DNA of 5,311 nt from an uncultured Clostridia bacterium (GTDB lineage: Bacteria; Bacillota; Clostridia; UMGS1810). Below, piece by piece: positions 1 to 4,594 of the stretch. The position numbers and the translations under genes were made by a program. The notes beneath the pieces were generated by a model, which saw only the letters and a list, made by a program, of their open reading frames with translations, was not told where the DNA came from and ran no database searches. Location: the NCBI GenBank assembly GCA_934454585.1, contig CAKSFP010000066.1, positions 1-5,311 on the forward strand. The letters run 5' to 3'. Within the stretch, counting starts at the first letter, position 1. Every line of letters starts with the position of its first letter.

Positions 1-122
1 TCCGGAAAGGCGTCAAAATACTCCGTTTTCATAACCCACTTATATGTTCTTGTTTCTTCGGCGGCAAAGACAACCTTTGCATTTTTTCCTTCAAATTCAA
101 ATTCAATAATCTTGTTATCCAT
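1..122 (-). CDS. Probable alpha/beta hydrolase, N-terminal part (runs off left edge)
   Basis: The reading frame starts at an ATG and continues past the window edge, giving about 40 residues that begin MDNKIIEFEFEG. A GGGGGTGA ribosome site lies a few bases upstream of the ATG, in the 24-base gap after the preceding ATPase stub, so the start is well supported. The stretch around residues 29-40, KWVMKTEYFDAFP, resembles the 'W..KTEYFGAFP' segment I know from the N-terminus of clostridial alpha/beta hydrolase (prolyl oligopeptidase-like esterase) proteins. The nucleophile and the rest of the catalytic triad would lie outside the window, so activity and substrate cannot be judged. No convincing promoter of its own is visible; it may be transcribed together with the upstream stub. 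Coding call is fairly sure; the family is a recognition from memory and only moderately sure. Confidence 0.6.
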   Translation of the reverse strand, partial: MDNKIIEFEFEGKNAKVVFAAEETRTYKWVMKTEYFDAFP

Positions 123-146
123 TATTATACTCACCCCCAAAAGTTC

Positions 147-545
147 TCAATACAAAGCTATATGCAGTGATTTATTTAGACTTTTTTTTACAAGAATAAG
201 ATAAATATCAAACAGTCCCTTTGTGTGAAGACTGTTTACTGCAAGTTCAAATTTATCGCACAGCTGTATCTCATCAATCATAACAACATTATGAGCGTTT
301 GGCTTGTAGTTATCCATAACATATGAATGAAGCTTATGATACTCCACCAGGTAATAATATTCCAACTCCTGCAAATTTGCAGATATTATATTAACATCTT
401 TCTCGGTATCCCTGAGATAATCCGCAAACTGCTGCAGCAAAACTGATTTTCCGCTGCGCCCTACACCTGTAATCACCTTGATGTCCGGTGTTCCCGATAA
501 ATCAATAAGTTCTTTAAGATATTTATTACGAATTATCCTGTTCAT
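147..545 (-). pseudogene. AAA ATPase (DUF4143-type), 5' stub 1
   Basis: The 132-residue product begins MNRIIRNKYLKELID. It carries a Walker A P-loop at residues 27-34 (GVGRSGKS) and a Walker B at about 87-92 (VVMIDE) followed by IQ. This is the N-terminal ATP-binding half of the ATPase family with a C-terminal DUF4143 domain, whose full-length members are roughly 400 residues or more. The family match ends around LFDIYL; where members normally continue with a TGSN sensor motif, this frame reads ILVKKSLNKSLHIALY and stops. The remainder of the protein is absent, consistent with a deletion near position 205. The P-loop has G29 where relatives usually have arginine (GIRRSGKS). A promoter at 588-616 and a weak GGAA ribosome site precede it. 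It may still be expressed but is unlikely to be functional. Family assignment is strong; the deletion is inference. Confidence 0.8.
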
Positions 546-587
546 ATTCTATTTCCACTTTTTTGATTTTTTTCAACTTTCGAGAAT

Positions 588-616
588 AGTATATCACTTT
601 TTTTGAAAACAATCAA
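588..616 (-). promoter_or_regulatory. Sigma-A promoter for ATPase stub 1
   Basis: On the minus strand there is a -35 TTGATT (611-616) and a -10 TATACT (588-593), separated by exactly 17 bases. It lies about 45 bases upstream of the stub's ATG at 545. Confidence 0.6.
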
Positions 617-643
617 GCGTTATTCCCAAAAATCAAAAACAAT

Positions 644-900
644 TTATTTTTGTATCTCAGTCTTTCCGTCGAACATCTTCAGATCAATCAGCTTGTTACC
701 GATTATGATATTCTCTATTTTCACTTCTGTGATGCCGCTGATTTTTTCGGACGGAAAGTGATATTACCACCGAAAGACTGTCATAATCATCAATCAGAAA
801 ATACGCCTCACCTCTGCTCCTGTTGTCATATGTTACGCAGTTTGAACATCCCACCAAACACCTTTCCGCCTTCAATAAAGTTTGGCAAAATGACATATAC
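644..900 (-). pseudogene. Frameshifted relic fused behind ATPase stub 2
   Basis: Three minus-strand frames in succession look like pieces of protein. From 900 the frame reads VYVILPNFIEGGKVFGGMFK then LRNI and a stop. The next frame over reads TYDNRSRGEAYFLIDDYDSL. A third reads ITEVKIENIIIGNKLIDLKM followed by FDGKTEIQK and a TAA at 644-646. Joined, they read like degraded coding sequence with two frameshifts, and there is no start codon of its own. The first piece faintly recalls small membrane proteins encoded next to VirB4 in clostridial conjugative elements ('PPNF...GG..FGGMF..RN'), but this is a memory match only. I do not recognise the remaining pieces; they may come from a different gene. 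The relic overlaps the last codons of the ATPase stub in another frame, which places the join near 895-905. Confidence 0.45.
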
Positions 901-1114
901 ATTGCGGCTCTCTGAGTTCCTCGTTCATTATATCATCAAGAGCAATTTCTATAAGATGGTCTTCGCTAATTCCTTTATTAAGCAAATAATCGTGATATAA
1001 ACGAAAAAGCAAATACGATTTACCGCATCTTCTTATGCCGGTTACCACCTTAACCAAACCATTACACTCTCGTTTTATCAGTTTGTCTAAATACAAATCT
1101 CGTTTGATTTCCAT
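872..1114 (-). pseudogene. AAA ATPase (DUF4143-type), 5' stub 2
   Basis: The chosen start is the ATG at 1114, giving MEIKRDLYLDKLIKRE, because GGAG sits 8 bases upstream and family members begin this way; an in-frame GTG at 1123 is the alternative. The 80-residue product has a Walker A at 26-33 (GIRRCGKS) and the conserved segment IEIALDDIMNEELREP, typical of the ATPase family with an AAA_14 ATP-binding and DUF4143 C-terminal domain. The frame then ends at KLY-stop, before any Walker B motif, so more than three quarters of the protein is missing. The DNA beyond about 900 belongs to an unrelated, frameshifted relic. The stub is related to but clearly distinct from the one at 147-545, so this is not a simple recent duplication. 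A near-consensus promoter lies upstream at 1161-1189. Confidence 0.8.
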
Positions 1115-1160
1115 ATCATCCACTCCATTTTTAGTCGATATTTCAGATTTCTATGGTCTG

Positions 1161-1189
1161 ATTTTAACATATTATTACCTGATAGTCAA
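1161..1189 (-). promoter_or_regulatory. Sigma-A promoter for ATPase stub 2
   Basis: Minus-strand -35 TTGACT (1184-1189) and -10 TAAAAT (1161-1166) are separated by exactly 17 bases, about 45 bases upstream of the ATG at 1114. Confidence 0.65.
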
Positions 1190-1286
1190 TAATTTAGGAC
1201 AGATTTAGTCTAACTGTTGCAAAAAAATGTTCTGTGCACAGTGCCAAACAGAATTATATCTTAAACAAATATTTATCATTTCTCAT

Positions 1287-1416
1287 CTAAATATTGTCTT
1301 TTTTATCCTTTTCGGTTTCTTGTTCAAGCCGGATTACATAATTTTGATGCTCCCGCACTGTTTTAATATCTTGTACCAAAATCCGTCCGTATATCAACAT
1401 CAATCAAGTATTTCAT
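1287..1416 (-). pseudogene. Tiny frameshifted reading frame, unrecognised
   Basis: A GGAG ribosome site sits 6 bases before an ATG at 1416. The frame reads MKYLIDVDIRTDFGTRY and stops at 1363-1365. One frame over, reading continues as VQDIKTVREHQNYVIRLEQ then ETEKDKKDNI and stops at 1287-1289. Shifting frame near the DFG segment gives one continuous protein of roughly 45 residues with a charged, helix-prone tail. I do not recognise it. It may be a small gene broken by a single-base indel, or the remains of a longer one. A chance reading frame cannot be excluded, although the good ribosome site argues against that. Confidence 0.35.
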
Positions 1417-1439
1417 GTTATTCTCCATCTTTCAAAATG

Positions 1440-1700
1440 CTATTTTGCTATTGCTTCTTCTCTCCCACACCTCACGGTGTGAAACTTGCAAGTCGCTTTA
1501 GAGTTTGTCGGTAACTGCGCCTCGGTGGACTTCCACCACAGAGCATTGGTATGCCCGTCATACACAACAAAAGGGCAAGCACGCTTGCCCTTTGTTACGC
1601 TCGCATTCAGAGTATCGAAACACTCACTCTTAAATTTCTTGATTAGATCCAAGAGAAACTCGCTGTAAACTCATTAAAGCAACTCTCAACTGAATCTATC
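1440..1700 (-). repeat. Hairpin-rich, repeat-like stretch (possible structured RNA)
   Basis: This stretch between the AraC gene end and the tiny reading frame is less AT-rich than its surroundings and holds three clean hairpins: 1466-1481 (6-bp stem, GTGA loop on the minus strand, which is GNRA type), 1524-1537 (GGTGG/CCACC, 4-base loop) and 1570-1593 (10-bp perfect stem, 4-base loop). Both strands have open frames of 60-70 codons (minus 1440-1652, plus 1486-1668), but neither resembles a known protein and neither has a ribosome site, so I treat them as chance. The compact fold suggests an interspersed repeat or a non-coding RNA. The GACGGGCAT and GGTGGAAGTCCACC segments of the minus strand vaguely recall group II intron domain I, but no domain V or reverse transcriptase is present. 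Identity unknown. Confidence 0.4.
1570..1593. repeat. Perfect 10-bp hairpin
   Basis: AAAGGGCAAG and CTTGCCCTTT pair perfectly around a CACG loop. On neither strand is it followed by a real T-run, so it is a weak candidate for a terminator and better seen as part of the structured stretch around it. Confidence 0.6.
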
Positions 1701-1839
1701 GCTTACATTTCACGAGAACCTCGTTCTGTAAACCCGAGGTGAACTGCCCGTACTTTTTTTGAACACGGTGCTGAAATAAAACCTGTCGTTATATCCCAGT
1801 GCAGCTGCTACATCCCCTATGCTCATATGAGTTTCCGTA

Positions 1840-2113
1840 GGCAAGCGGGACCCGAACCCGTATTGGTTTAACATAGAGATTTTCGCCGTTATTGCGTCAA
1901 ACACCTTGAAAATACGGCAAGTATTCTCTGCGGTGTTTTCCTTATACCGACAAAAATCTCTTATGTTAAACTGCTCGCACCTGACGCTGAGATGTTTTTC
2001 GCAAGATTTCAGTGCGGCAGGATGCAGGCAGGCTGACGCCTGTCAAATCCGACAAGCTGAAAGATTGCAAAAGCATCCATCGTCAGGCAATGCGTGTTCG
2101 AGTCTCGCTTGCC
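1840..2113. mobile_element. 274-bp MITE-like element inserted in the AraC gene
   Basis: The element is bounded by imperfect terminal inverted repeats of about 26 bp (22 matches): GGCAAGCGGGACCCGAAC at the left and, reading inward from the right on the minus strand, GGCAAGCGAGACTCGAAC. Each end is flanked by TA (1838-1839 and 2114-2115), the duplication expected from IS630/Tc1/mariner-type transposition. No transposase frame lies inside, so it would depend on an enzyme supplied elsewhere. Inside are a further inverted repeat (1866-1883 with 1953-1971, one bulge) and several short hairpins around 1975-2060, so a transcript through it should fold strongly. The right end also contains a nested GGCAA...TTGCC pair (2086-2113). 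The exact reading-frame repair on excision fixes the borders firmly. The transposon family is inference from the TA duplication. Confidence 0.88.
1866..1971. repeat. Internal inverted repeat of the 274-bp element
   Basis: GTTTAACATAGAGATTTT (1866-1883) pairs with AAAATCTCTTATGTTAAAC (1953-1971), with a single bulged base, around a loop of about 69 bases that itself holds a 7-bp pair (AAACACC/GGTGTTT). Confidence 0.7.
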
Positions 2114-2839
2114 TAAGCAAAAATTTTGCGCGTTCCATGCACAAATCACAAAAATACGCGTGAGGAGTTTTGCCGCATTTCTCGCGGAACAACCTTATAA
2201 AATAATACTTGCTCAGCCCCGATATTTTCGCCCAGTCGCGGTCGAATACACCGTTATCTATATCGCGGTTCATCATTCCGACTGTTTTGTCAAAAAAACT
2301 GATTCCTTGTCTGCAAAAAAGTGCTATCAATTCCATAGCCATGCCTGCCGTCTTAAGAACATTCTCGCCAAACTGTACCTCTGCGACAAGCTCTTTTATC
2401 CCGGTGACAAAAGCATGCGAATCGTCACAGGCAATCACTCCTCCGGACACAATTGAACCGACGATTTCCTTGGCAGCATATCCGGAAAAATGTATCCAGT
2501 AATAGCTCGTGTTCCCATCATCGCAAGTGCTGTAATATTGCGGCTCTCCGGGGCAAAAAACATATGCCTCGCCGCCATGTATGACATTTGTCTCATCGAA
2601 TAAGCGCACATTCACTTTGCCGCTCTCGACAAACAGTAGTTGATAGTCACTGCGCCCGGCAGGTCTTTTGACATCTATTGCAATGTCGATATCTTTATTG
2701 TAGCCGCAATTATTTACATAGAAAAACTTATCCGAAAAAAAATCGGTTGAGTTTCCGCTTCTTGCAAACACACTTTTCATATGATGTCACTCCTCATACC
2801 TACAGTTGAGCCATGTACAAAATCCTAATCTCTTCACAC

Positions 2840-2868
2840 ATTGTATCACAAAACAAATAAAATCGCAA
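2840..2868 (-). promoter_or_regulatory. Sigma-A promoter for the AraC regulator
   Basis: Minus-strand -35 TTGCGA (2863-2868) and -10 TACAAT (2840-2845) are separated by 17 bases, about 60 bases upstream of the ATG at 2780. The -35 box is weak, as is common for genes of this kind. Confidence 0.5.
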
Positions 2869-2928
2869 TATAAAACGGATTTGACTTTTTCCTCTCATCG
2901 GTGTTTGAAAATTTGTGCCCAAAAGCAT

Positions 2929-2974
2929 AAAAAACGCCCTGCCGCCCGCGATTAAAATTTCGCAGGCGGCAGGG
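2929..2974 (-). terminator. Strong intrinsic terminator after the antitoxin-toxin operon
   Basis: A 14-bp GC-rich stem with one C-A mismatch is formed by 2937-2950 and 2961-2974 around a 10-base AT loop. On the minus strand it is followed by six T (2929-2934). On the plus strand the arm is followed by AAAATTTTTG, so it may also stop transcription weakly in that direction. It separates the antitoxin-toxin operon from the AraC promoter. Confidence 0.88.
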
Positions 2975-2995
2975 AAAATTTTTGTCTTTATACCG

Positions 2996-3160
2996 TCAAT
3001 AACACGCACTAAAGCCTGATAAATCCCCGGTTTTCTCTTTTGCAATGTATGGATTTTCGGAAATTAACTTTACGGCTTCTTTGAATTTTTATTTCAGCCT
3101 TTTATCCTTTAGCTTTTTAAGATACCATTCAGCCGTAGGAGCAAATATAACCTCATACAT
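2996..3160 (-). pseudogene. RelE/ParE-like toxin, inactivated by a stop codon and C-terminal loss
   Basis: The ATG at 3160 lies 4 bases after the antitoxin stop and has a strong GGAGAGGAG ribosome site inside the end of the antitoxin gene. It reads MYEVIFAPTAEWYLKKLKDK then RLK and a TAA at 3089-3091. In the same frame, reading continues as KFKEAVKLISENPYIAKEKT, then GDLSGF, and ends at a TGA (2996-2998). This matches the N-terminal two thirds of RelE/ParE-superfamily toxins, which are ribosome-dependent mRNA nucleases or gyrase poisons of about 90-95 residues. The internal TAA sits where a lysine is expected (AAA to TAA). After GDLSGF the family's C-terminal strands are missing, so the gene carries at least two defects. 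It is the broken partner of the AbrB-like antitoxin. The family call is strong; the exact toxin type is not decided. Confidence 0.82.
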
Positions 3161-3164
3161 TTCC

Positions 3165-3497
3165 TTACTCCTCTCCGAATACATCGTTTATACCGGCACC
3201 TTTCTTTCTGCCGTAAGCAATATCATCTGCCTCTGCCGATACATCACTTATTGCCCTTGCAATGTTCTTTTGCTGTTTTTCAAACTCTGTCACGAGTTCA
3301 TTTCCGCTATACCCATGTGCAACCAAATCCTTTAATATTTCGATTGCAAAACCTCCGTCGTTTCTGAACGGACGCAATATAATAGCATTGTCGGTAAGCT
3401 CGCATTCAACTTCTTTTCCCATTCCGAGGATATTATAAAACTTCTGCGGTATGGTTATCTGTCTTTTTCCGGTTACATTTATAATTTTTCTTTCCAT
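3165..3497 (-). CDS. AbrB/SpoVT-type antitoxin-like DNA-binding protein
   Basis: The chosen start at 3497 (MERKIINVTGKRQITIPQKF) gives 110 residues and has AGGAAG 7 bases upstream; in-frame ATGs at 3515, 3530 and 3551 would add 6, 11 or 18 residues. Residues of about 1-45 form a swapped-hairpin AbrB/MazE fold with the signature KRQITIPQKFY and a following hydrophobic IILRP strand. The C-terminal part (about 50-110) is acidic and helix-forming (DLVAHGYSGNELVTEF) and ends in DVFGEE, as in antitoxins that wrap a RelE-like toxin. It is the first gene of a two-gene operon with the toxin remnant 4 bases downstream. A palindrome over its promoter suggests it represses its own transcription. The antitoxin appears intact although its toxin is dead, so it now acts as a solitary repressor or is free to decay. 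Confidence 0.85.
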   Translation of the reverse strand: MERKIINVTGKRQITIPQKFYNILGMGKEVECELTDNAIILRPFRNDGGFAIEILKDLVAHGYSGNELVTEFEKQQKNIARAISDVSAEADDIAYGRKKGAGINDVFGEE

Positions 3498-3561
3498 TGC
3501 TACACTTCCTGCCATAGTATTCACTCTCATAGTATCATATGCAGAATTCACAATTACATTC

Positions 3562-3589
3562 TTTCCTTGATATTATTATATCAAGGAAA
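3562..3589. promoter_or_regulatory. Operator palindrome over the antitoxin promoter
   Basis: TTTCCTTGATA (3562-3572) and TATCAAGGAAA (3579-3589) form a perfect 11-bp inverted repeat around 6 bases. It covers the -10 box and part of the spacer of the antitoxin promoter, the usual position for an autoregulatory site of an antitoxin or antitoxin-toxin complex. Confidence 0.7.
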
Positions 3590-3603
3590 ACAGGAAATGT
3601 CAA
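3575..3603 (-). promoter_or_regulatory. Consensus sigma-A promoter of the antitoxin-toxin operon
   Basis: On the minus strand a perfect TTGACA (3598-3603) and a perfect TATAAT (3575-3580) are separated by exactly 17 bases, leaving a leader of about 70 bases before the ATG at 3497. Confidence 0.85.
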
Positions 3604-3660
3604 CGGTTTTGATTGAATTGTTATTTATAATCCCATATTGTCTACCATCCGGAACACGAG

Positions 3661-3704
3661 AATAAAAATTGAGATATCATACCTCTTCACAGGTTATATG
3701 ATAT
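3661..3704 (-). terminator. Weak terminator-like hairpin after the 69-residue gene
   Basis: ATATCATA plus CCT (3674-3684) pairs with AGG (3691-3693) and TATGATAT (3697-3704), leaving three bases bulged. On the minus strand it is followed by CTCAATTTTTATT. The stem is AT-rich, so it would be a modest terminator at best. Confidence 0.4.
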
Positions 3705-3721
3705 AAGCCTTTTCAAGCATA

Positions 3722-3765
3722 GGCAAACGAGACTCAAACACGCATCGGTTAGAGTCCCGTTTGCC
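3722..3765. mobile_element. 44-bp hairpin element related to the 274-bp insertion
   Basis: GGCAAACGAGACTC (left) and GAGTCCCGTTTGCC (right) are imperfect inverted repeats that fold almost the whole 44 bp into a hairpin. TA lies on each side (3720-3721 and 3766-3767). The left 24 bases match the right end of the 274-bp element read on the other strand at 22 of 24 positions, and the right end matches the other terminus at about 17 of 22. It therefore looks like the two ends of the same element type with the middle lost. Its first bases with the flanking TA create the TAG stop of the 69-residue gene. Confidence 0.8.
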
Positions 3766-3974
3766 TAAACATTCTTTCGAATCAGCATATCTGTGCACTC
3801 CGTCAAATCTCTGTCGCCTGATTCAAAAACAACAATTCTCTTTTTCTTAACATTATTCAAGGTGATTTTATTAAAAATCTCCCTCAGTGTCATGTCAAAG
3901 TTTGCCTTGTTTGCCTCATTTGCCGTTGCCCACACCTCTATTACTCCGATAGTCTCATTCACGGAAATTCTCAT
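3765..3974 (-). CDS. Small conserved-looking hypothetical protein, 69 residues
   Basis: I chose the ATG at 3974 because GGGTGA lies 5 bases upstream; an upstream in-frame ATG at 4064 would add 30 residues that run through the terminator hairpin and lack a ribosome site. The protein reads MRISVNETIGVIEVWATANE, then ANKANFDMTLREIFNKITLN, and ends ESGDRDLTECTDMLIRKNV. It has an N-terminal beta-rich part with a helix, followed by a strand (KKRIVVF) and a short helix. There is no signal peptide or membrane segment. It resembles small clostridial proteins of unknown function that end in 'V..SG..DL...T..LL..N'. Its stop codon is made by the TA flank and first base of the 44-bp element; without the element the frame would end two residues later (YA-stop). 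It probably depends on the regulated promoter at 4216-4244 and on read-through of the terminator at 4049-4080. Confidence 0.7.
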   Translation of the reverse strand: MRISVNETIGVIEVWATANEANKANFDMTLREIFNKITLNNVKKKRIVVFESGDRDLTECTDMLIRKNV

Positions 3975-4048
3975 AAAATCACCCTCTTTCACTCTTTTAT
4001 TATTCCTGAATTTTCCTCGATTGATACATCTTTTGAATTTCGGCAAAC

Positions 4049-4080
4049 AAAAAATGCGGAACAATCATCATTCCGCATTT
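4049..4080 (-). terminator. Intrinsic terminator in the leader of the 69-residue gene
   Basis: A perfect 10-bp stem, AAATGCGGAA (4052-4061) with TTCCGCATTT (4071-4080), encloses 9 bases. On the minus strand it ends in a run of six T. It lies between the promoter at 4216-4244 and the ATG at 3974. Confidence 0.8.
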
Positions 4081-4209
4081 ATAAAAAACACTATTAAATC
4101 ATACAATGACTTTTTGGATACGGGCACAAATATCCCGTCTATACTAACTAAAGTTCAATCACGACATCTCGTATGCTAAGGATTATCCCATCATCGCATA
4201 AGTTTTTAT
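4049..4209 (-). ncRNA. Candidate small RNA or attenuator leader, about 160 nt
   Basis: A consensus promoter starts transcription near 4209 and an intrinsic terminator ends it near 4049, with no open frame longer than a few codons between them. The transcript contains a second hairpin, ACGGG (on the minus strand) pairing with CCCGT, at about 4118-4141. Two readings are possible: a free-standing small RNA, or a leader whose terminator controls read-through into the 69-residue gene. I see no separate promoter between the terminator and that gene, which favours attenuation. It matches no riboswitch class that I recognise. Confidence 0.5.
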
Positions 4210-4215
4210 ACAAGC

Positions 4216-4244
4216 ATTATACCACAATATATTGTGGTTGTCAA
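4216..4244 (-). promoter_or_regulatory. Perfect-consensus sigma-A promoter
   Basis: On the minus strand TTGACA (4239-4244) and TATAAT (4216-4221) are both perfect and are separated by exactly 17 bases. The spacer is occupied by a palindrome, so the promoter is expected to be strong but repressed. Confidence 0.88.
4221..4238. promoter_or_regulatory. Operator palindrome resembling an NrdR box
   Basis: ACCACAATATATTGTGGT is a perfect 18-bp palindrome that fills the promoter spacer and touches the -10 box. Against the NrdR consensus ACACWATATATWGTGT it agrees at 14 of 16 positions, including the whole core. NrdR represses ribonucleotide reductase genes and usually binds two boxes in tandem; only one is seen here and no nrd gene is in the window, so the palindrome is certain but the regulator is inference. 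Confidence 0.6.
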
Positions 4245-4278
4245 CGCCTTTTTTAGAATATATTGATTTTTATTTAGA

Positions 4279-4319
4279 ATTATAGTATTTTTAACTCATC
4301 GGGTTAAAAATACTATAAT
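4279..4319. repeat. Perfect 17-bp inverted repeat
   Basis: ATTATAGTATTTTTAAC (4279-4295) and GTTAAAAATACTATAAT (4303-4319) pair perfectly around 7 bases. There is no T-run beyond the stem on either strand, so it is not a typical terminator. TA pairs inside the arms would allow a very small TA-flanked element (TAGTATTTTTAAC ends), but this is a guess. Confidence 0.7.
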
Positions 4320-4594
4320 GGGCCTGTTTCGTTTGTTCAGTCTGCCCGAGTCAACACAGTATTGTTTATTTCAAGCAGGATTTCAACACAGATTTTGTGC
4401 ACACGGATTTTTATCAAATTCTCAATAATTTGTGTATATCTTTTTGCAATGTCTTTTGGACTTACGACAAATTTTCAAAATTCAAAATCTCTGTAACTTG
4501 CATCATCACATGGTTTTTCGGTCGTTTTTATATGTGGGATCAAAAAGATGCATTTTCCGACACTGTTTTCGGATATGTTTTTGCCTTATTTAAT
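4320..4594. other. Non-coding or degraded stretch
   Basis: No convincing gene. A plus-strand frame of 87 codons (4397-4660) lacks a ribosome site and overlaps the better minus-strand fragment, so I leave it out. Short minus-strand pieces look faintly protein-like (for example DKLNKAKTYPKTVSENASF at about 4537-4593, and VDSGRLNKRNRPIIVFLT at about 4303-4356) but are broken by stops, which suggests old decayed coding DNA. Confidence 0.4.

Larger units (their letters stand above)
1710..2780 (-). pseudogene. AraC-family transcriptional regulator, split by a 274-bp insertion
   Basis: The start at 2780 (MKSVFARSGNSTDFF) has a GGAGTGA ribosome site about 6 bases upstream. Residues of roughly 15-150 form an AraC-type N-terminal cupin-like sensing domain. 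The first DNA-binding helix-turn-helix follows at about 175-222 (ISGLSKYYFIRLFREKCGKT, then MERAKFLL). The frame then runs into inserted DNA and ends at 2043. The missing second helix-turn-helix appears further on, at 1837-1710: ETHMSIGDVAAALGYNDRFY, then FSTVFKKSTGSSPRVYR. Removing 1840-2113 plus one copy of the TA flank joins MERAKFLL to TETHMSIGDV exactly in frame and gives 264 residues, a usual AraC length. The current product lacks the second helix-turn-helix and should not bind DNA normally. The target genes are unknown; many clostridial relatives control sugar-use genes. No neighbour indicates a regulon. Confidence 0.9.

Noticed and set aside
650..1000. Plus-strand open frame of 116 codons
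   Set aside because: No ribosome site, no recognisable family, and it lies opposite the ATPase stub and relic, which explain the region better.
1227..1514. Plus-strand open frame of 95 codons
   Set aside because: It is rich in Phe, Ile, Cys and Ser from AT-rich antisense DNA, with no ribosome site; the minus strand holds the better small frame.
2094..2502. Plus-strand open frames of about 97-120 codons
   Set aside because: They are antisense to the AraC coding sequence, have no ribosome site and look like composition shadows.
2800..3045. Minus-strand open frame of 81 codons
   Set aside because: It runs through the toxin remnant in another frame, through the strong terminator and through the AraC promoter, so it is not a plausible gene.
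3722..3765. tRNA or tRNA fragment, because of the 7-bp GGCAAAC/GTTTGCC stem and T-loop-like words
   Set aside because: There is no D arm or anticodon arm, the length is only 44 bases, and its match to the ends of the 274-bp element explains it better.
3722..3765. Intrinsic terminator for the 69-residue gene
   Set aside because: The hairpin is not followed by a T-run on either strand; TA flanks and similarity to the larger element favour a mobile unit.
3793..4179. Plus-strand open frame of 128 codons
   Set aside because: It is antisense to the 69-residue gene and crosses the terminator hairpin; there is no ribosome site.
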